From Scandinavium vulneris_A (GTDB taxonomy: Bacteria > Pseudomonadota > Gammaproteobacteria > Enterobacterales > Enterobacteriaceae), in the NCBI GenBank assembly GCA_046518185.1, contig JBKGRZ010000001.1, forward strand, positions 744,001 through 808,000: DNA of 64,000 bases, given 5' to 3'. Shown one piece after another: positions 14,231 through 22,356 of the stretch. Position 1 is the first letter of the stretch. The number at the start of each line of letters is the position of its first letter. Below the pieces are notes generated by a model. It made no database searches and was not told where the DNA came from. It was given only the letters and a program-made list of their open reading frames with translations. The translations under genes and the position numbers were made by a program.

Positions 14231-16228
14231 CTAGCGGACCAGATGCAGGAAGTGAAGATGTTTCTCATACTGATCAAGTATATCGTTGATTAGTTGCTCC
14301 TGATTCCAGCCCATCACATCATAATCTTGTCCACCCTCTTTGAGATAAACTTCAGCTCTGTAGTAACGATGTTGCTCAGCCTGTTGCTCATCAGCGTCCA
14401 TCGCCGCCAGGGCGAACGTAGGCGAGTTATAGCCACGGAGCCTCACTTCATAGATGAAGTTGAGCTCATTGCCTAAATCCACCTCAAAACGAATTCGATC
14501 ATCTGATTCATCACCAATGTGGCTTAACGTGCCCTGCTTATTCAGTTCGTCCTGAACCAGGGACATAGCAGGTTTAATCACATCATCCATGAAACGTTTT
14601 ACGAGCGAGCGTTTTGGCAGGTAGGCAATTTTACGCAGCCGACGCTGCCATGGAATGGGATTACGCGCCGCAGTGGGAGCAATTGTTGCCATGCTCTGAC
14701 TTTCACGCTTGGTTAAATCGCGGCGAAGCGCCTTCAGAAGTCCATATATAGAGATGAGCAGGATCACTGAGAACGGTAGCGCGCTGGCGATAGTGACAGT
14801 TTGTAGCGCACTCAGCCCTCCCGCCAGAAGTAAGGCTATGGCGACAATGCCCATCAATGATGCCCAAAATATACGCTGCCAGACAGGCGTATTCGCCTCA
14901 CCACCAGAGGCTAAGGTGTCAACAACCATTGCTCCGGAGTCAGCGGAGGTGACAAAGAAGACAATAACCATCGCCATGGCAATGAACGACAATATTGAAG
15001 AGAACGGGAAATGCTCAAGAAAATTAAACAGAGCCAGGGCCACATCCTGTTGGACGGTATTTGCGAGGTCAGTTGCTCCCTGATTCATAATGAGATTAAT
15101 GGCACTATTACCAAAAACGGTCATCCACAACAACGTGAAGCCTGCTGGAACAAATAATACTCCCGTTACAAATTCACGAATTGTTCTTCCGCGGGAAACA
15201 CGGGCGATAAACATGCCGACAAACGGAGACCATGATAACCACCATCCCCAGTACAATAATGTCCAGCCACCTAGCCAGTTGCTTGATTTAGGTTCGTAAG
15301 CGTAGAGATTGAACGTTTTGCTCACTAATTCCGAAAGATAGCCGCCGGTATTTTCCACAAAGGATTTAAGAAGCAATACCGTGGGGCCCAACAGCATAAC
15401 CAGAACAAGAAGAATAACCGCCAGTCCAAGGTTGAGCTCAGAGAGAATACGTATACCTTTATCCAGGCCGGAGACCACTGAAATGGTCGCCAACCCGGTA
15501 ATAACGACGATAAGTATGACCTGCACAGTTGCATTGATAGGCACACCAAACAGGTGGTTAAGCCCGGCATTAACCTGCAGCACACCGTAACCCAACGATG
15601 TTGCGACGCCAAAAACCGTACCAATAACGGCGAAGATATCCACGGCATGGCCTATCGGGCCGTAGATTTTATCCCCGATGATGGGATAAAGCGCCGAACG
15701 AAGAGTCAACGGGAGACCGTGACGATAGCTGAAAAAAGCCAGAATCAGCGCAACTATGGCATATATAGCCCAGGCGTGGAGCCCCCAGTGGAAGAACGTC
15801 AAGCGCATCGCTTCTTTGGCTGCAGCAACAGTTTCGGGTGTACCGACCGGCGGCGACAAATAGTGCATCACCGGCTCAGCCACGCCAAAGAACATTAATC
15901 CTATGCCCATGCCTGCAGAAAATAACATGGCAAACCAGGAATGATAGCTGAAGTCAGGCTGCGCATGGTCGGGGCCTAGCTTGATATCGCCATAACGCGA
16001 CAATCCCAGAAACGTCACACTGAGCAAAATTAGCGCGACGGCCAGAATGTAAAACCAGCTGGCGTTGGTGAAGATTTTTTGCTGTAGAAGTTTGAAATTT
16101 TTATCGGCAACGTCTGGAAAGATCGCGGCAAATGCGACAAGAAGGAATATTAACAAAGCAGAGGTGAAGAATACTGCTTTGTTAATCTGGCTTTTTGACT
16201 GCTTTGGGACTGTTTCAGTTTCACTCAT
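14231..16228 (-). CDS. betT: BCCT-family choline transporter BetT
   Basis: A 665-residue inner-membrane symporter of the betaine/choline/carnitine family. Twelve hydrophobic helices span about residues 20-500, with the family tryptophan-rich signature WTLLYWGWWLSWSPFVGMFIARVSRGRTIREF near residue 335. The long hydrophilic C-terminal tail (about 160 residues) is as in proton-driven high-affinity E. coli BetT, where it takes part in osmotic activation. In E. coli betT is divergent from betIBA; here no choline-oxidising genes or BetI are next to it. A sister BCCT substrate such as betaine cannot be fully excluded. Confidence 0.85.
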   Translation of the reverse strand: MSETETVPKQSKSQINKAVFFTSALLIFLLVAFAAIFPDVADKNFKLLQQKIFTNASWFYILAVALILLSVTFLGLSRYGDIKLGPDHAQPDFSYHSWFAMLFSAGMGIGLMFFGVAEPVMHYLSPPVGTPETVAAAKEAMRLTFFHWGLHAWAIYAIVALILAFFSYRHGLPLTLRSALYPIIGDKIYGPIGHAVDIFAVIGTVFGVATSLGYGVLQVNAGLNHLFGVPINATVQVILIVVITGLATISVVSGLDKGIRILSELNLGLAVILLVLVMLLGPTVLLLKSFVENTGGYLSELVSKTFNLYAYEPKSSNWLGGWTLLYWGWWLSWSPFVGMFIARVSRGRTIREFVTGVLFVPAGFTLLWMTVFGNSAINLIMNQGATDLANTVQQDVALALFNFLEHFPFSSILSFIAMAMVIVFFVTSADSGAMVVDTLASGGEANTPVWQRIFWASLMGIVAIALLLAGGLSALQTVTIASALPFSVILLISIYGLLKALRRDLTKRESQSMATIAPTAARNPIPWQRRLRKIAYLPKRSLVKRFMDDVIKPAMSLVQDELNKQGTLSHIGDESDDRIRFEVDLGNELNFIYEVRLRGYNSPTFALAAMDADEQQAEQHRYYRAEVYLKEGGQDYDVMGWNQEQLINDILDQYEKHLHFLHLVR

Positions 16229-16480
16229 ATTTTTTACTTTCCATTTATCGACCCTTGTGGGAGGTGTGATCTCGTACAGGGTAGCAAAATGGGCCTAACC
16301 TTGCATTTATGGGCAACAAGAAGCAGCCACGCTAAAAAAGACGCGACGAAGGTTACTGCGGCTACTCTCGGGCTTCAGCATCGCCTTCTGGTGCAGAGCG
16401 GATTGAACGTGAACACCTGAATCTTCGCAACCGGTAAAGCGACTAAATCGCAAGCCCCCTGGATACTCAAAATCATCCGA
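16229..16480. other. Gene-free stretch between betT and icd
   Basis: About 250 bases with no credible gene on either strand. It must contain the betT promoter. It also marks the right edge of the accessory region, directly beyond icd. No direct duplication of the icd 3' end was seen. Confidence 0.6.
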
Positions 16481-16510
16481 AAAAAAACGGGAACCAATTG
16501 GCTCCCGTTA
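16480..16510 (-). terminator. icd terminator
   Basis: A 9-bp stem (16487-16495 with 16500-16508, one G-U pair) with an AATT loop, then a long T run on the minus strand. Confidence 0.88.
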
Positions 16511-16531
16511 TTGTTTAACCCAGCAAGTGGA

Positions 16532-17782
16532 TTACATGTTCGCGATAATCGCGTCACCAAACTCTGAACATTTCAGCAGCTTGGCGCCTTCCATCAGACG
16601 TTCGAAGTCATAGGTCACGGTCTTGGCAGCGATGGCGCCTTCCATGCCTTTAACAATCAGGTCTGCGGCTTCGAACCATTCCATGTGACGGAGCATCATT
16701 TCCGCTGACAGGATAACGGAACCTGGGTTCACTTTGTCCTGACCGGCATATTTTGGTGCAGTGCCGTGGGTGGCTTCGAACAGGGCGCATTCGTCGCCGA
16801 TGTTCGCACCTGGTGCGATACCGATACCGCCAACCTGTGCCGCCAGGGCATCAGAAATGTAGTCCCCGTTCAGGTTCATACAGGCGATAACGTCGTATTC
16901 AGCCGGACGCAGCAGGATCTGCTGCAGGAAGGCATCGGCGATTACATCTTTAATGATGATCTCTTTGCCGGTGTTCGGGTTCTTGATTTTCTGCCACGGG
17001 CCGCCGTCGATCAGCTCACCGCCGAACTCTTCTTTCGCCAACTGGTAACCCCAGTCTTTGAAAGCGCCTTCGGTGAACTTCATGATGTTGCCTTTGTGAA
17101 CAATAGTCACAGAGTCACGGTCGTTGGTGATAGCGTACTCAATCGCGGCACGAACCAGGCGCTTGGTGCCTTCTTCGGAGCACGGCTTGATGCCGATCCC
17201 GCAGTGTTCAGGGAAGCGAATTTTCTTCACGCCCATCTCTTCACGCAGGAATTTGATGACTTTCTCAGCGTCGGCAGAGTCGGCTTTCCACTCGATGCCC
17301 GCGTAGATGTCTTCAGAGTTTTCACGGAAGATAACCATGTCGGTCAGTTCCGGATGTTTAACCGGGCTTGGAGTGCCCTGGTAGTAACGTACCGGGCGCA
17401 GGCAGACGTACAGGTCCAGCTCCTGGCGCAGGGCAACGTTCAGAGAACGGATACCGCCACCGACGGGTGTGGTCAGCGGGCCTTTGATGGCAACGCGGTA
17501 ATCACGAATCAGATCCAGCGTCTCAGCCGGCAGCCAGACGTCCTGGCCGTACAATTTGGTGGATTTCTCCCCGGTGTAAATTTCCATCCAGGAAATTTTA
17601 CGCTCGCCTTTATAGGCTTTCTCAACGGCGGCATTCACCACTTTGATCATCGGCGGAGTCACGTCGACACCGATACCATCACCTTCAATGAAAGGGATAA
17701 TCGGGTTGTGAGGGACGTTCAGTTTGCCGTTTTGCAGGGTGATTTTTTGGCCTTCCGCCGGAACAACTACTTTGCTTTCCAT
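16532..17782 (-). CDS. icd: Isocitrate dehydrogenase (NADP)
   Basis: A 416-residue TCA-cycle enzyme converting isocitrate to 2-oxoglutarate with NADP. The phosphorylatable serine region GGGIRSLNVALRQ (target of AceK), the substrate and metal motif MNLNGDYISDALAAQVGG and the cofactor loop HGTAPKYAG are present. The length equals E. coli Icd. The start at 17782 (MESKVVVPAEGQ) with AGGAGAGG upstream is preferred over a 24-codon longer frame. It is divergent from rluE. Confidence 0.97.
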   Translation of the reverse strand: MESKVVVPAEGQKITLQNGKLNVPHNPIIPFIEGDGIGVDVTPPMIKVVNAAVEKAYKGERKISWMEIYTGEKSTKLYGQDVWLPAETLDLIRDYRVAIKGPLTTPVGGGIRSLNVALRQELDLYVCLRPVRYYQGTPSPVKHPELTDMVIFRENSEDIYAGIEWKADSADAEKVIKFLREEMGVKKIRFPEHCGIGIKPCSEEGTKRLVRAAIEYAITNDRDSVTIVHKGNIMKFTEGAFKDWGYQLAKEEFGGELIDGGPWQKIKNPNTGKEIIIKDVIADAFLQQILLRPAEYDVIACMNLNGDYISDALAAQVGGIGIAPGANIGDECALFEATHGTAPKYAGQDKVNPGSVILSAEMMLRHMEWFEAADLIVKGMEGAIAAKTVTYDFERLMEGAKLLKCSEFGDAIIANM

Positions 17783-17957
17783 TAACCTCTCCTTCGAGCG
17801 CTTCTGGTGACTGCTCGTGCCTTTCGTGTCCTGGGTAACGTTGCTGCCCGGCAACGCGAATCAGTGTGAGCAATATTTTTTGTTAATGATTTGTAATGAG
17901 CTAGTTGATACTACCTGAATGTTGGGTTCCATGAAAGGTCTTCGTAATTAGGCTATA

Positions 17958-18605
17958 ATGCGGCAATTGACCCGGCCTGAAAATACCATGACGAAAACTT
18001 CTTTTAGAAATCACCGCCTTAAGCGATTCAGCTCACAACAAGCTTCCAGACAACGCAAAGAAAGCCAACCAAAACGGGTGATTTTGTTCAATAAACCCTA
18101 CGATGTTTTGCCGCAGTTCACCGACGAAGCCGGACGCAGCACGCTGAAAGATTTTATCGATGTTCAGGGCGTGTATGCCGCGGGTCGTCTTGACCGCGAT
18201 AGCGAAGGCCTGCTGGTGTTGACCAACGATGGCGCGCTTCAGGCGCAGCTCACCCAGCCGGGTAAACGGACCGGTAAAATCTACTATGTGCAGGTGGAAG
18301 GCGAGCCGGATGAGACAGCGCTGGATTCACTGCGCAAAGGTGTTACCCTCAATGACGGCCCGACATTGCCTGCGGGCATCGAACGGGTGGAAGAACCTGA
18401 GTGGCTCTGGCCGCGCAATCCCCCTATTCGTGAACGTAAAGCCATTCCCACTACCTGGCTGAAAGTCACGCTGTACGAAGGGCGTAATCGTCAGGTGCGG
18501 CGCATGACTGCGCATGTGGGCTACCCTACCCTGCGCCTGATCCGCTACGCGATGGGCCATTACACCCTTGATAATCTCGCTAACGGCCAGTGGCGAGATG
18601 CCTGA
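17958..18605 (+). CDS. rluE: 23S rRNA pseudouridine synthase RluE
   Basis: A 215-residue RsuA-family enzyme making pseudouridine 2457 of 23S rRNA. The catalytic motif AAGRLDRDSEGLL with its Asp lies near residue 78, followed by KIYYVQVEG and EGRNRQVRRM. The N-terminal tail is basic. The start at 17958 parallels the annotated E. coli protein; an internal ATG at codon 11 (17988) is an alternative. First gene of a plus-strand run to purB. Confidence 0.93.
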   Translation: MRQLTRPENTMTKTSFRNHRLKRFSSQQASRQRKESQPKRVILFNKPYDVLPQFTDEAGRSTLKDFIDVQGVYAAGRLDRDSEGLLVLTNDGALQAQLTQPGKRTGKIYYVQVEGEPDETALDSLRKGVTLNDGPTLPAGIERVEEPEWLWPRNPPIRERKAIPTTWLKVTLYEGRNRQVRRMTAHVGYPTLRLIRYAMGHYTLDNLANGQWRDA

Positions 18606-18618
18606 AAAAGGAAGCCAC

Positions 18619-19092
18619 ATGTTTAAACCCCACGTCACCGTCGCCTGCGTCGTTCACGCCAAAGGTAAGTTTCTGATTGTCGAAGAAACCGTTAACGGCA
18701 AAGCCACGTGGAACCAGCCTGCCGGGCATCTGGAAGCGGATGAAACCCTGGTTCAGGCCGCTGAGCGCGAACTATGGGAAGAGACCGGCATTCGCGCCAC
18801 ACCGCAGCATTTGATTCGCGTTCATCAATGGATTGCCCCGGACAATACGCCATTCCTGCGCTTTCTGTTTGCCATTGAGCTCGACACTATTTGCGCCACC
18901 GAACCGCACGATGACGACATCGACCGCTGCCTGTGGCTGAGCGCGGAAGAGATCCTCACCGCCTGTCATTTACGTTCGCCGTTGGTGGCGGAAAGCATCC
19001 GCTGCTGGCAGAGCGGACAACGCCTGCCGCTGGAAATCATTGGCGAATTTAACTGGCCATTCACAAAGGGTGTCAACACCGGGGCTGCGTGA
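18619..19092 (+). CDS. nudJ: Nudix phosphatase NudJ
   Basis: A 157-residue Nudix hydrolase acting on nucleoside di- and triphosphates and hydroxymethylpyrimidine pyrophosphate. The Nudix box runs from GHLEADE to REL, then WEETGI. The ATG at 18619 has AAAAAGGAAG upstream and follows the rluE stop closely. Overlap region with the mnmA leader at the 3' end. Confidence 0.93.
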   Translation: MFKPHVTVACVVHAKGKFLIVEETVNGKATWNQPAGHLEADETLVQAAERELWEETGIRATPQHLIRVHQWIAPDNTPFLRFLFAIELDTICATEPHDDDIDRCLWLSAEEILTACHLRSPLVAESIRCWQSGQRLPLEIIGEFNWPFTKGVNTGAA

Positions 19093-19133
19093 TAGAATAT
19101 GCCGCCTTGAAGTTCAATGTCGTGAGTATTCCA

Positions 19134-20240
19134 ATGTCAGAAAGCCCAAAAAAAGTGATCGTCGGCATGTCCGGCGGTGTCGATTCCTCCGTTTCTGCTT
19201 ACCTGCTGCAACAGCAAGGTTATAAGGTAGAAGGCCTGTTCATGAAGAACTGGGAAGAGGACGACGGCGAGGAATATTGTACTGCCGCTGCCGATCTGGC
19301 AGATGCGCAGGCCGTGTGTGACAAACTCGGCATTGAGCTACACACCGTCAACTTTGCCGCAGAATACTGGGATAACGTCTTTGAGCTGTTCCTCGAAGAG
19401 TACAAAGCTGGCCGCACGCCAAACCCGGATATTCTGTGCAACAAAGAGATCAAATTCAAAGCCTTCCTCGAGTTCGCGGCTGAAGATTTAGGTGCCGATT
19501 TCATCGCCACCGGTCACTACGTGCGCCGCGCCGACGTGAACGGCAAGAGCCAGCTCCTGCGCGGCCTCGACAGCAATAAAGACCAGAGCTATTTCCTCTA
19601 TACCCTGAGCCATGAACAAATCGCACAAAGCCTGTTCCCGGTGGGTGAGTTAGAAAAGCCTGAAGTTCGCCGCATTGCGGAAGAGCTCGATCTCATTACC
19701 GCCAAGAAAAAAGACTCCACCGGTATTTGCTTCATCGGCGAGCGCAAATTCCGTGAATTCCTGGGTCGCTACCTGCCTGCTCAGCCGGGCAAAATCGTTA
19801 CCGTTGACGGCGACGTGATCGGTGAGCACCAGGGTCTGATGTATCACACCCTCGGCCAGCGTAAAGGCTTAGGGATCGGCGGCACCAAAGACGGCAGCGA
19901 AGAGCCGTGGTACACCGTCGATAAAGACGTCGAAAATAATATTCTGGTGGTGGCGCAGGGGCATGACCACCCGCGCCTGATGTCCGTCGGCCTGATTGCC
20001 CAACAGCTCCATTGGGTGGATCGCGAAGCGCTGACCGGTACCCTGCGCTGCACGGTGAAAACTCGCTATCGCCAGACAGACATTCCGTGCACCGTTACCG
20101 CACTGGATGAAGACCGCATTGAGGTTCGCTTTGACGAGCCTGTTTCAGCCGTAACGCCTGGCCAGTCCGCTGTGTTCTACAGCGGTGAAGTGTGCCTCGG
20201 CGGCGGCATTATCGAACAGCGTCTGCCGCTGCCGGTTTAA
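19134..20240 (+). CDS. mnmA: tRNA-specific 2-thiouridylase MnmA
   Basis: A 368-residue enzyme that adds sulfur to U34 of Lys, Glu and Gln tRNAs, receiving it from the TusBCD-TusE relay. The PP-loop motif GMSGGVDSSVSA lies at about residue 11. The two catalytic cysteines lie in NPDILCNKE and DSTGICFIGE. The start at 19134 gives exactly the E. coli length; an upstream in-frame GTG at 19089 overlaps nudJ and adds unconserved residues. Confidence 0.96.
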   Translation: MSESPKKVIVGMSGGVDSSVSAYLLQQQGYKVEGLFMKNWEEDDGEEYCTAAADLADAQAVCDKLGIELHTVNFAAEYWDNVFELFLEEYKAGRTPNPDILCNKEIKFKAFLEFAAEDLGADFIATGHYVRRADVNGKSQLLRGLDSNKDQSYFLYTLSHEQIAQSLFPVGELEKPEVRRIAEELDLITAKKKDSTGICFIGERKFREFLGRYLPAQPGKIVTVDGDVIGEHQGLMYHTLGQRKGLGIGGTKDGSEEPWYTVDKDVENNILVVAQGHDHPRLMSVGLIAQQLHWVDREALTGTLRCTVKTRYRQTDIPCTVTALDEDRIEVRFDEPVSAVTPGQSAVFYSGEVCLGGGIIEQRLPLPV

Positions 20241-20271
20241 GACTCAGACTGCACACAGAAAGGAGCTTTGA

Positions 20272-20913
20272 GTGGCGAAGAATTATTACGATATCACGCT
20301 GGCGCTGGCAGGCATTTGCCAGTCTGCCCGCCTGGTTCAGCAGCTGGCGCATCAGGGTCATTGCGATAACGATGCGCTACACGTGGCGCTGAACAGCGTT
20401 ATCGATCTTAACCCGGATTCCACTCTGGGTGTGTTCGGTGGCAGTGAAGCCAATCTTCGCCTCGGTCTGGAAACGCTGCTCGGCGTGCTTAACGCCAGCA
20501 GTCGTCAGGGCCTCAACGCTGAGCTGACGCGCTACACCTTAAGCCTGATGGTGCTCGAACGTAAGCTCTCTTCCGCGAAAGGCGCAATGGATACCCTGGG
20601 CGATCGCATCGCCGGGCTTCAGCGCCAGCTCGATCATTTTGATTTGCAGTCTGAAACGCTGCTGAGCGCGATGGCGGCGATTTATGTCGATGTCATCAGC
20701 CCGCTGGGCCCACGTATCCAGGTGACGGGCTCCCCTGCCGTGCTGCAAAGCACACAGGTACAGGCCAAAGTTCGCGCTGGTTTACTGGCCGGGATCCGCG
20801 CTGCGGTGCTGTGGCACCAGGTTGGCGGTGGACGTCTGCAGCTTATGTTTTCCCGTAATCGCCTGACCACTCAGGCTAAACAAATTCTTGCTCATATAAC
20901 TCCGGAGTTGTGA
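20272..20913 (+). CDS. hflD: Lysogenisation regulator HflD
   Basis: A 213-residue mostly helical, membrane-associated protein. In E. coli HflD interacts with phage lambda CII and lowers lysogeny; its host role is unclear. It begins with GTG at 20272, with AAAGGAG 7 bases upstream, and MAKNYYDITLALAGICQSARLVQ matches the family N-terminus. It sits between mnmA and purB and is cotranscribed with purB in E. coli. Confidence 0.93.
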   Translation: MAKNYYDITLALAGICQSARLVQQLAHQGHCDNDALHVALNSVIDLNPDSTLGVFGGSEANLRLGLETLLGVLNASSRQGLNAELTRYTLSLMVLERKLSSAKGAMDTLGDRIAGLQRQLDHFDLQSETLLSAMAAIYVDVISPLGPRIQVTGSPAVLQSTQVQAKVRAGLLAGIRAAVLWHQVGGGRLQLMFSRNRLTTQAKQILAHITPEL

Positions 20914-20916
20914 TCT

Positions 20917-22287
20917 ATGGAATTATCCTCACTGACCGCCGTTTCCCCTGTCGATGGACGCTACGGCGATAAAGTCAGCGCGCTGCGCGGCATTTTCAGC
21001 GAATTTGGTTTGCTGAAATTCCGTGTGCAGGTTGAAGTTCGTTGGCTGCAAAAGTTGGCCGCGCACACAGCTGTCAAGGAAGTTCCAGCTTTTGCTGCCG
21101 ACGCAAACGGTTTCCTCGATAAAATCATCGCCGATTTTAACGAAGAAGACGCCGCGCGAATCAAAACCATCGAGCGCACCACCAATCACGACGTGAAAGC
21201 GGTTGAATACTTCCTGAAAGAGAAAGTGGCGGAGGTTCCGGCCCTGCACGCGGTGTCCGAATTCATTCACTTCGCCTGCACCTCTGAAGATATCAACAAC
21301 CTCTCCCACGCGCTGATGCTGAAAACCGCCCGTGACGAAGTGGTACTGCCTTACTGGCGCAAGCTCATCGACGCGGTGAAAGACCTGGCGGTGCAGTATC
21401 GCGATATTCCGCTGCTCTCCCGTACCCACGGTCAGCCTGCGACGCCATCCACCATGGGTAAAGAAATGGCTAACGTCGCTTACCGTCTTGAGCGTCAATA
21501 TCGTCAGCTGAACCAGGTTGAGATCCTCGGCAAAATTAACGGCGCGGTCGGCAACTATAACGCCCACATCGCCGCGTACCCGGAAGTGGACTGGCACCAG
21601 TTCAGCGAAGAGTTTGTGACGTCGCTGGGCATCCAGTGGAACCCTTACACCACTCAGATTGAACCACACGACTACATTGCCGAACTGTTCGACTGTGTCG
21701 CGCGCTTCAACACCATCCTGATCGACTTCGACCGTGACGTGTGGGGCTATGTGGCGCTGAACCACTTCAAGCAAAAAACCATCGCCGGTGAAATCGGTTC
21801 GTCCACTATGCCGCACAAAGTGAACCCGATTGACTTCGAAAACTCCGAAGGCAACCTCGGCCTGTCCAACGCCGTGCTGCAACATCTGGCGAGCAAACTG
21901 CCGGTCTCCCGCTGGCAGCGTGACCTCACCGACTCCACCGTGCTGCGTAACCTCGGCGTCGGCCTGGGCTATGCGCTGATTGCGTATCAGTCGACCCTGA
22001 AAGGTGTAAGCAAGCTGGAAGTCAACCGCGAGCGTCTGCTGGAAGAGCTGGACAACAACTGGGAAGTGTTGGCGGAGCCGATTCAGACCGTGATGCGTCG
22101 CTACGGCATCGAGAAGCCTTACGAGAAGCTCAAAGAGCTGACCCGTGGTAAGCGCGTGGATGCCGAAGGCATGAAACAGTTCATCGACGGTCTGGCTCTG
22201 CCGGAACACGAGAAAGCCCGTCTGAAAGAGATGACCCCGGCGAACTACATTGGCCGTGCGACCACCATGGTCGACGAGCTGAAGTAA
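20917..22287 (+). CDS. purB: Adenylosuccinate lyase
   Basis: A 456-residue lyase acting twice in purine synthesis, releasing fumarate from SAICAR and adenylosuccinate. The fumarase-superfamily signature GSSTMPHKVNPIDFE is present near residue 295, together with RTHGQPATPSTMGKE carrying the catalytic His. It starts 3 bases after hflD. A PurR operator lies inside the coding region (see 21101). Confidence 0.97.
   Translation: MELSSLTAVSPVDGRYGDKVSALRGIFSEFGLLKFRVQVEVRWLQKLAAHTAVKEVPAFAADANGFLDKIIADFNEEDAARIKTIERTTNHDVKAVEYFLKEKVAEVPALHAVSEFIHFACTSEDINNLSHALMLKTARDEVVLPYWRKLIDAVKDLAVQYRDIPLLSRTHGQPATPSTMGKEMANVAYRLERQYRQLNQVEILGKINGAVGNYNAHIAAYPEVDWHQFSEEFVTSLGIQWNPYTTQIEPHDYIAELFDCVARFNTILIDFDRDVWGYVALNHFKQKTIAGEIGSSTMPHKVNPIDFENSEGNLGLSNAVLQHLASKLPVSRWQRDLTDSTVLRNLGVGLGYALIAYQSTLKGVSKLEVNRERLLEELDNNWEVLAEPIQTVMRRYGIEKPYEKLKELTRGKRVDAEGMKQFIDGLALPEHEKARLKEMTPANYIGRATTMVDELK
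21101..21116. promoter_or_regulatory. Intragenic PurR operator in purB
   Basis: ACGCAAACGGTTTCCT fits the PurR consensus ACGCAAACGTTTNCNT with a one-base difference, and lies around codon 62. In E. coli a PurR site at this position inside purB blocks elongation; the conserved placement supports the same roadblock control here. Confidence 0.78.
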
Positions 22288-22310
22288 TTCAGGGCACGGT
22301 ATATCGCAGA

Positions 22311-22340
22311 CAAAAAAAGGGCAGCTTTCGCTGCCCTTTT
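22311..22340. terminator. Bidirectional terminator between purB and the alkylsulfatase gene
   Basis: Perfect 7-bp stem (22319-22325 with 22330-22336) with A-run on one side and T-run on the other, serving both convergent genes. Confidence 0.88.
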
Positions 22341-22356
22341 GCTATTCCAGATGACA

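Noticed and set aside
16375..16560. Small minus-strand frame running from the icd 3' end across the icd terminator
   Set aside because: Crosses a strong intrinsic terminator and has no family resemblance; considered as an att or pseudogene remnant but unsupported.
16766..17785. 339-codon plus-strand frame antisense to icd
   Set aside because: Shadow of icd; composition (many F, D, R, H, V) is typical for antisense frames, and icd is beyond doubt.
20929..22209. 426-codon minus-strand frame antisense to purB
   Set aside because: Shadow of purB; no known motifs and no ribosome site.
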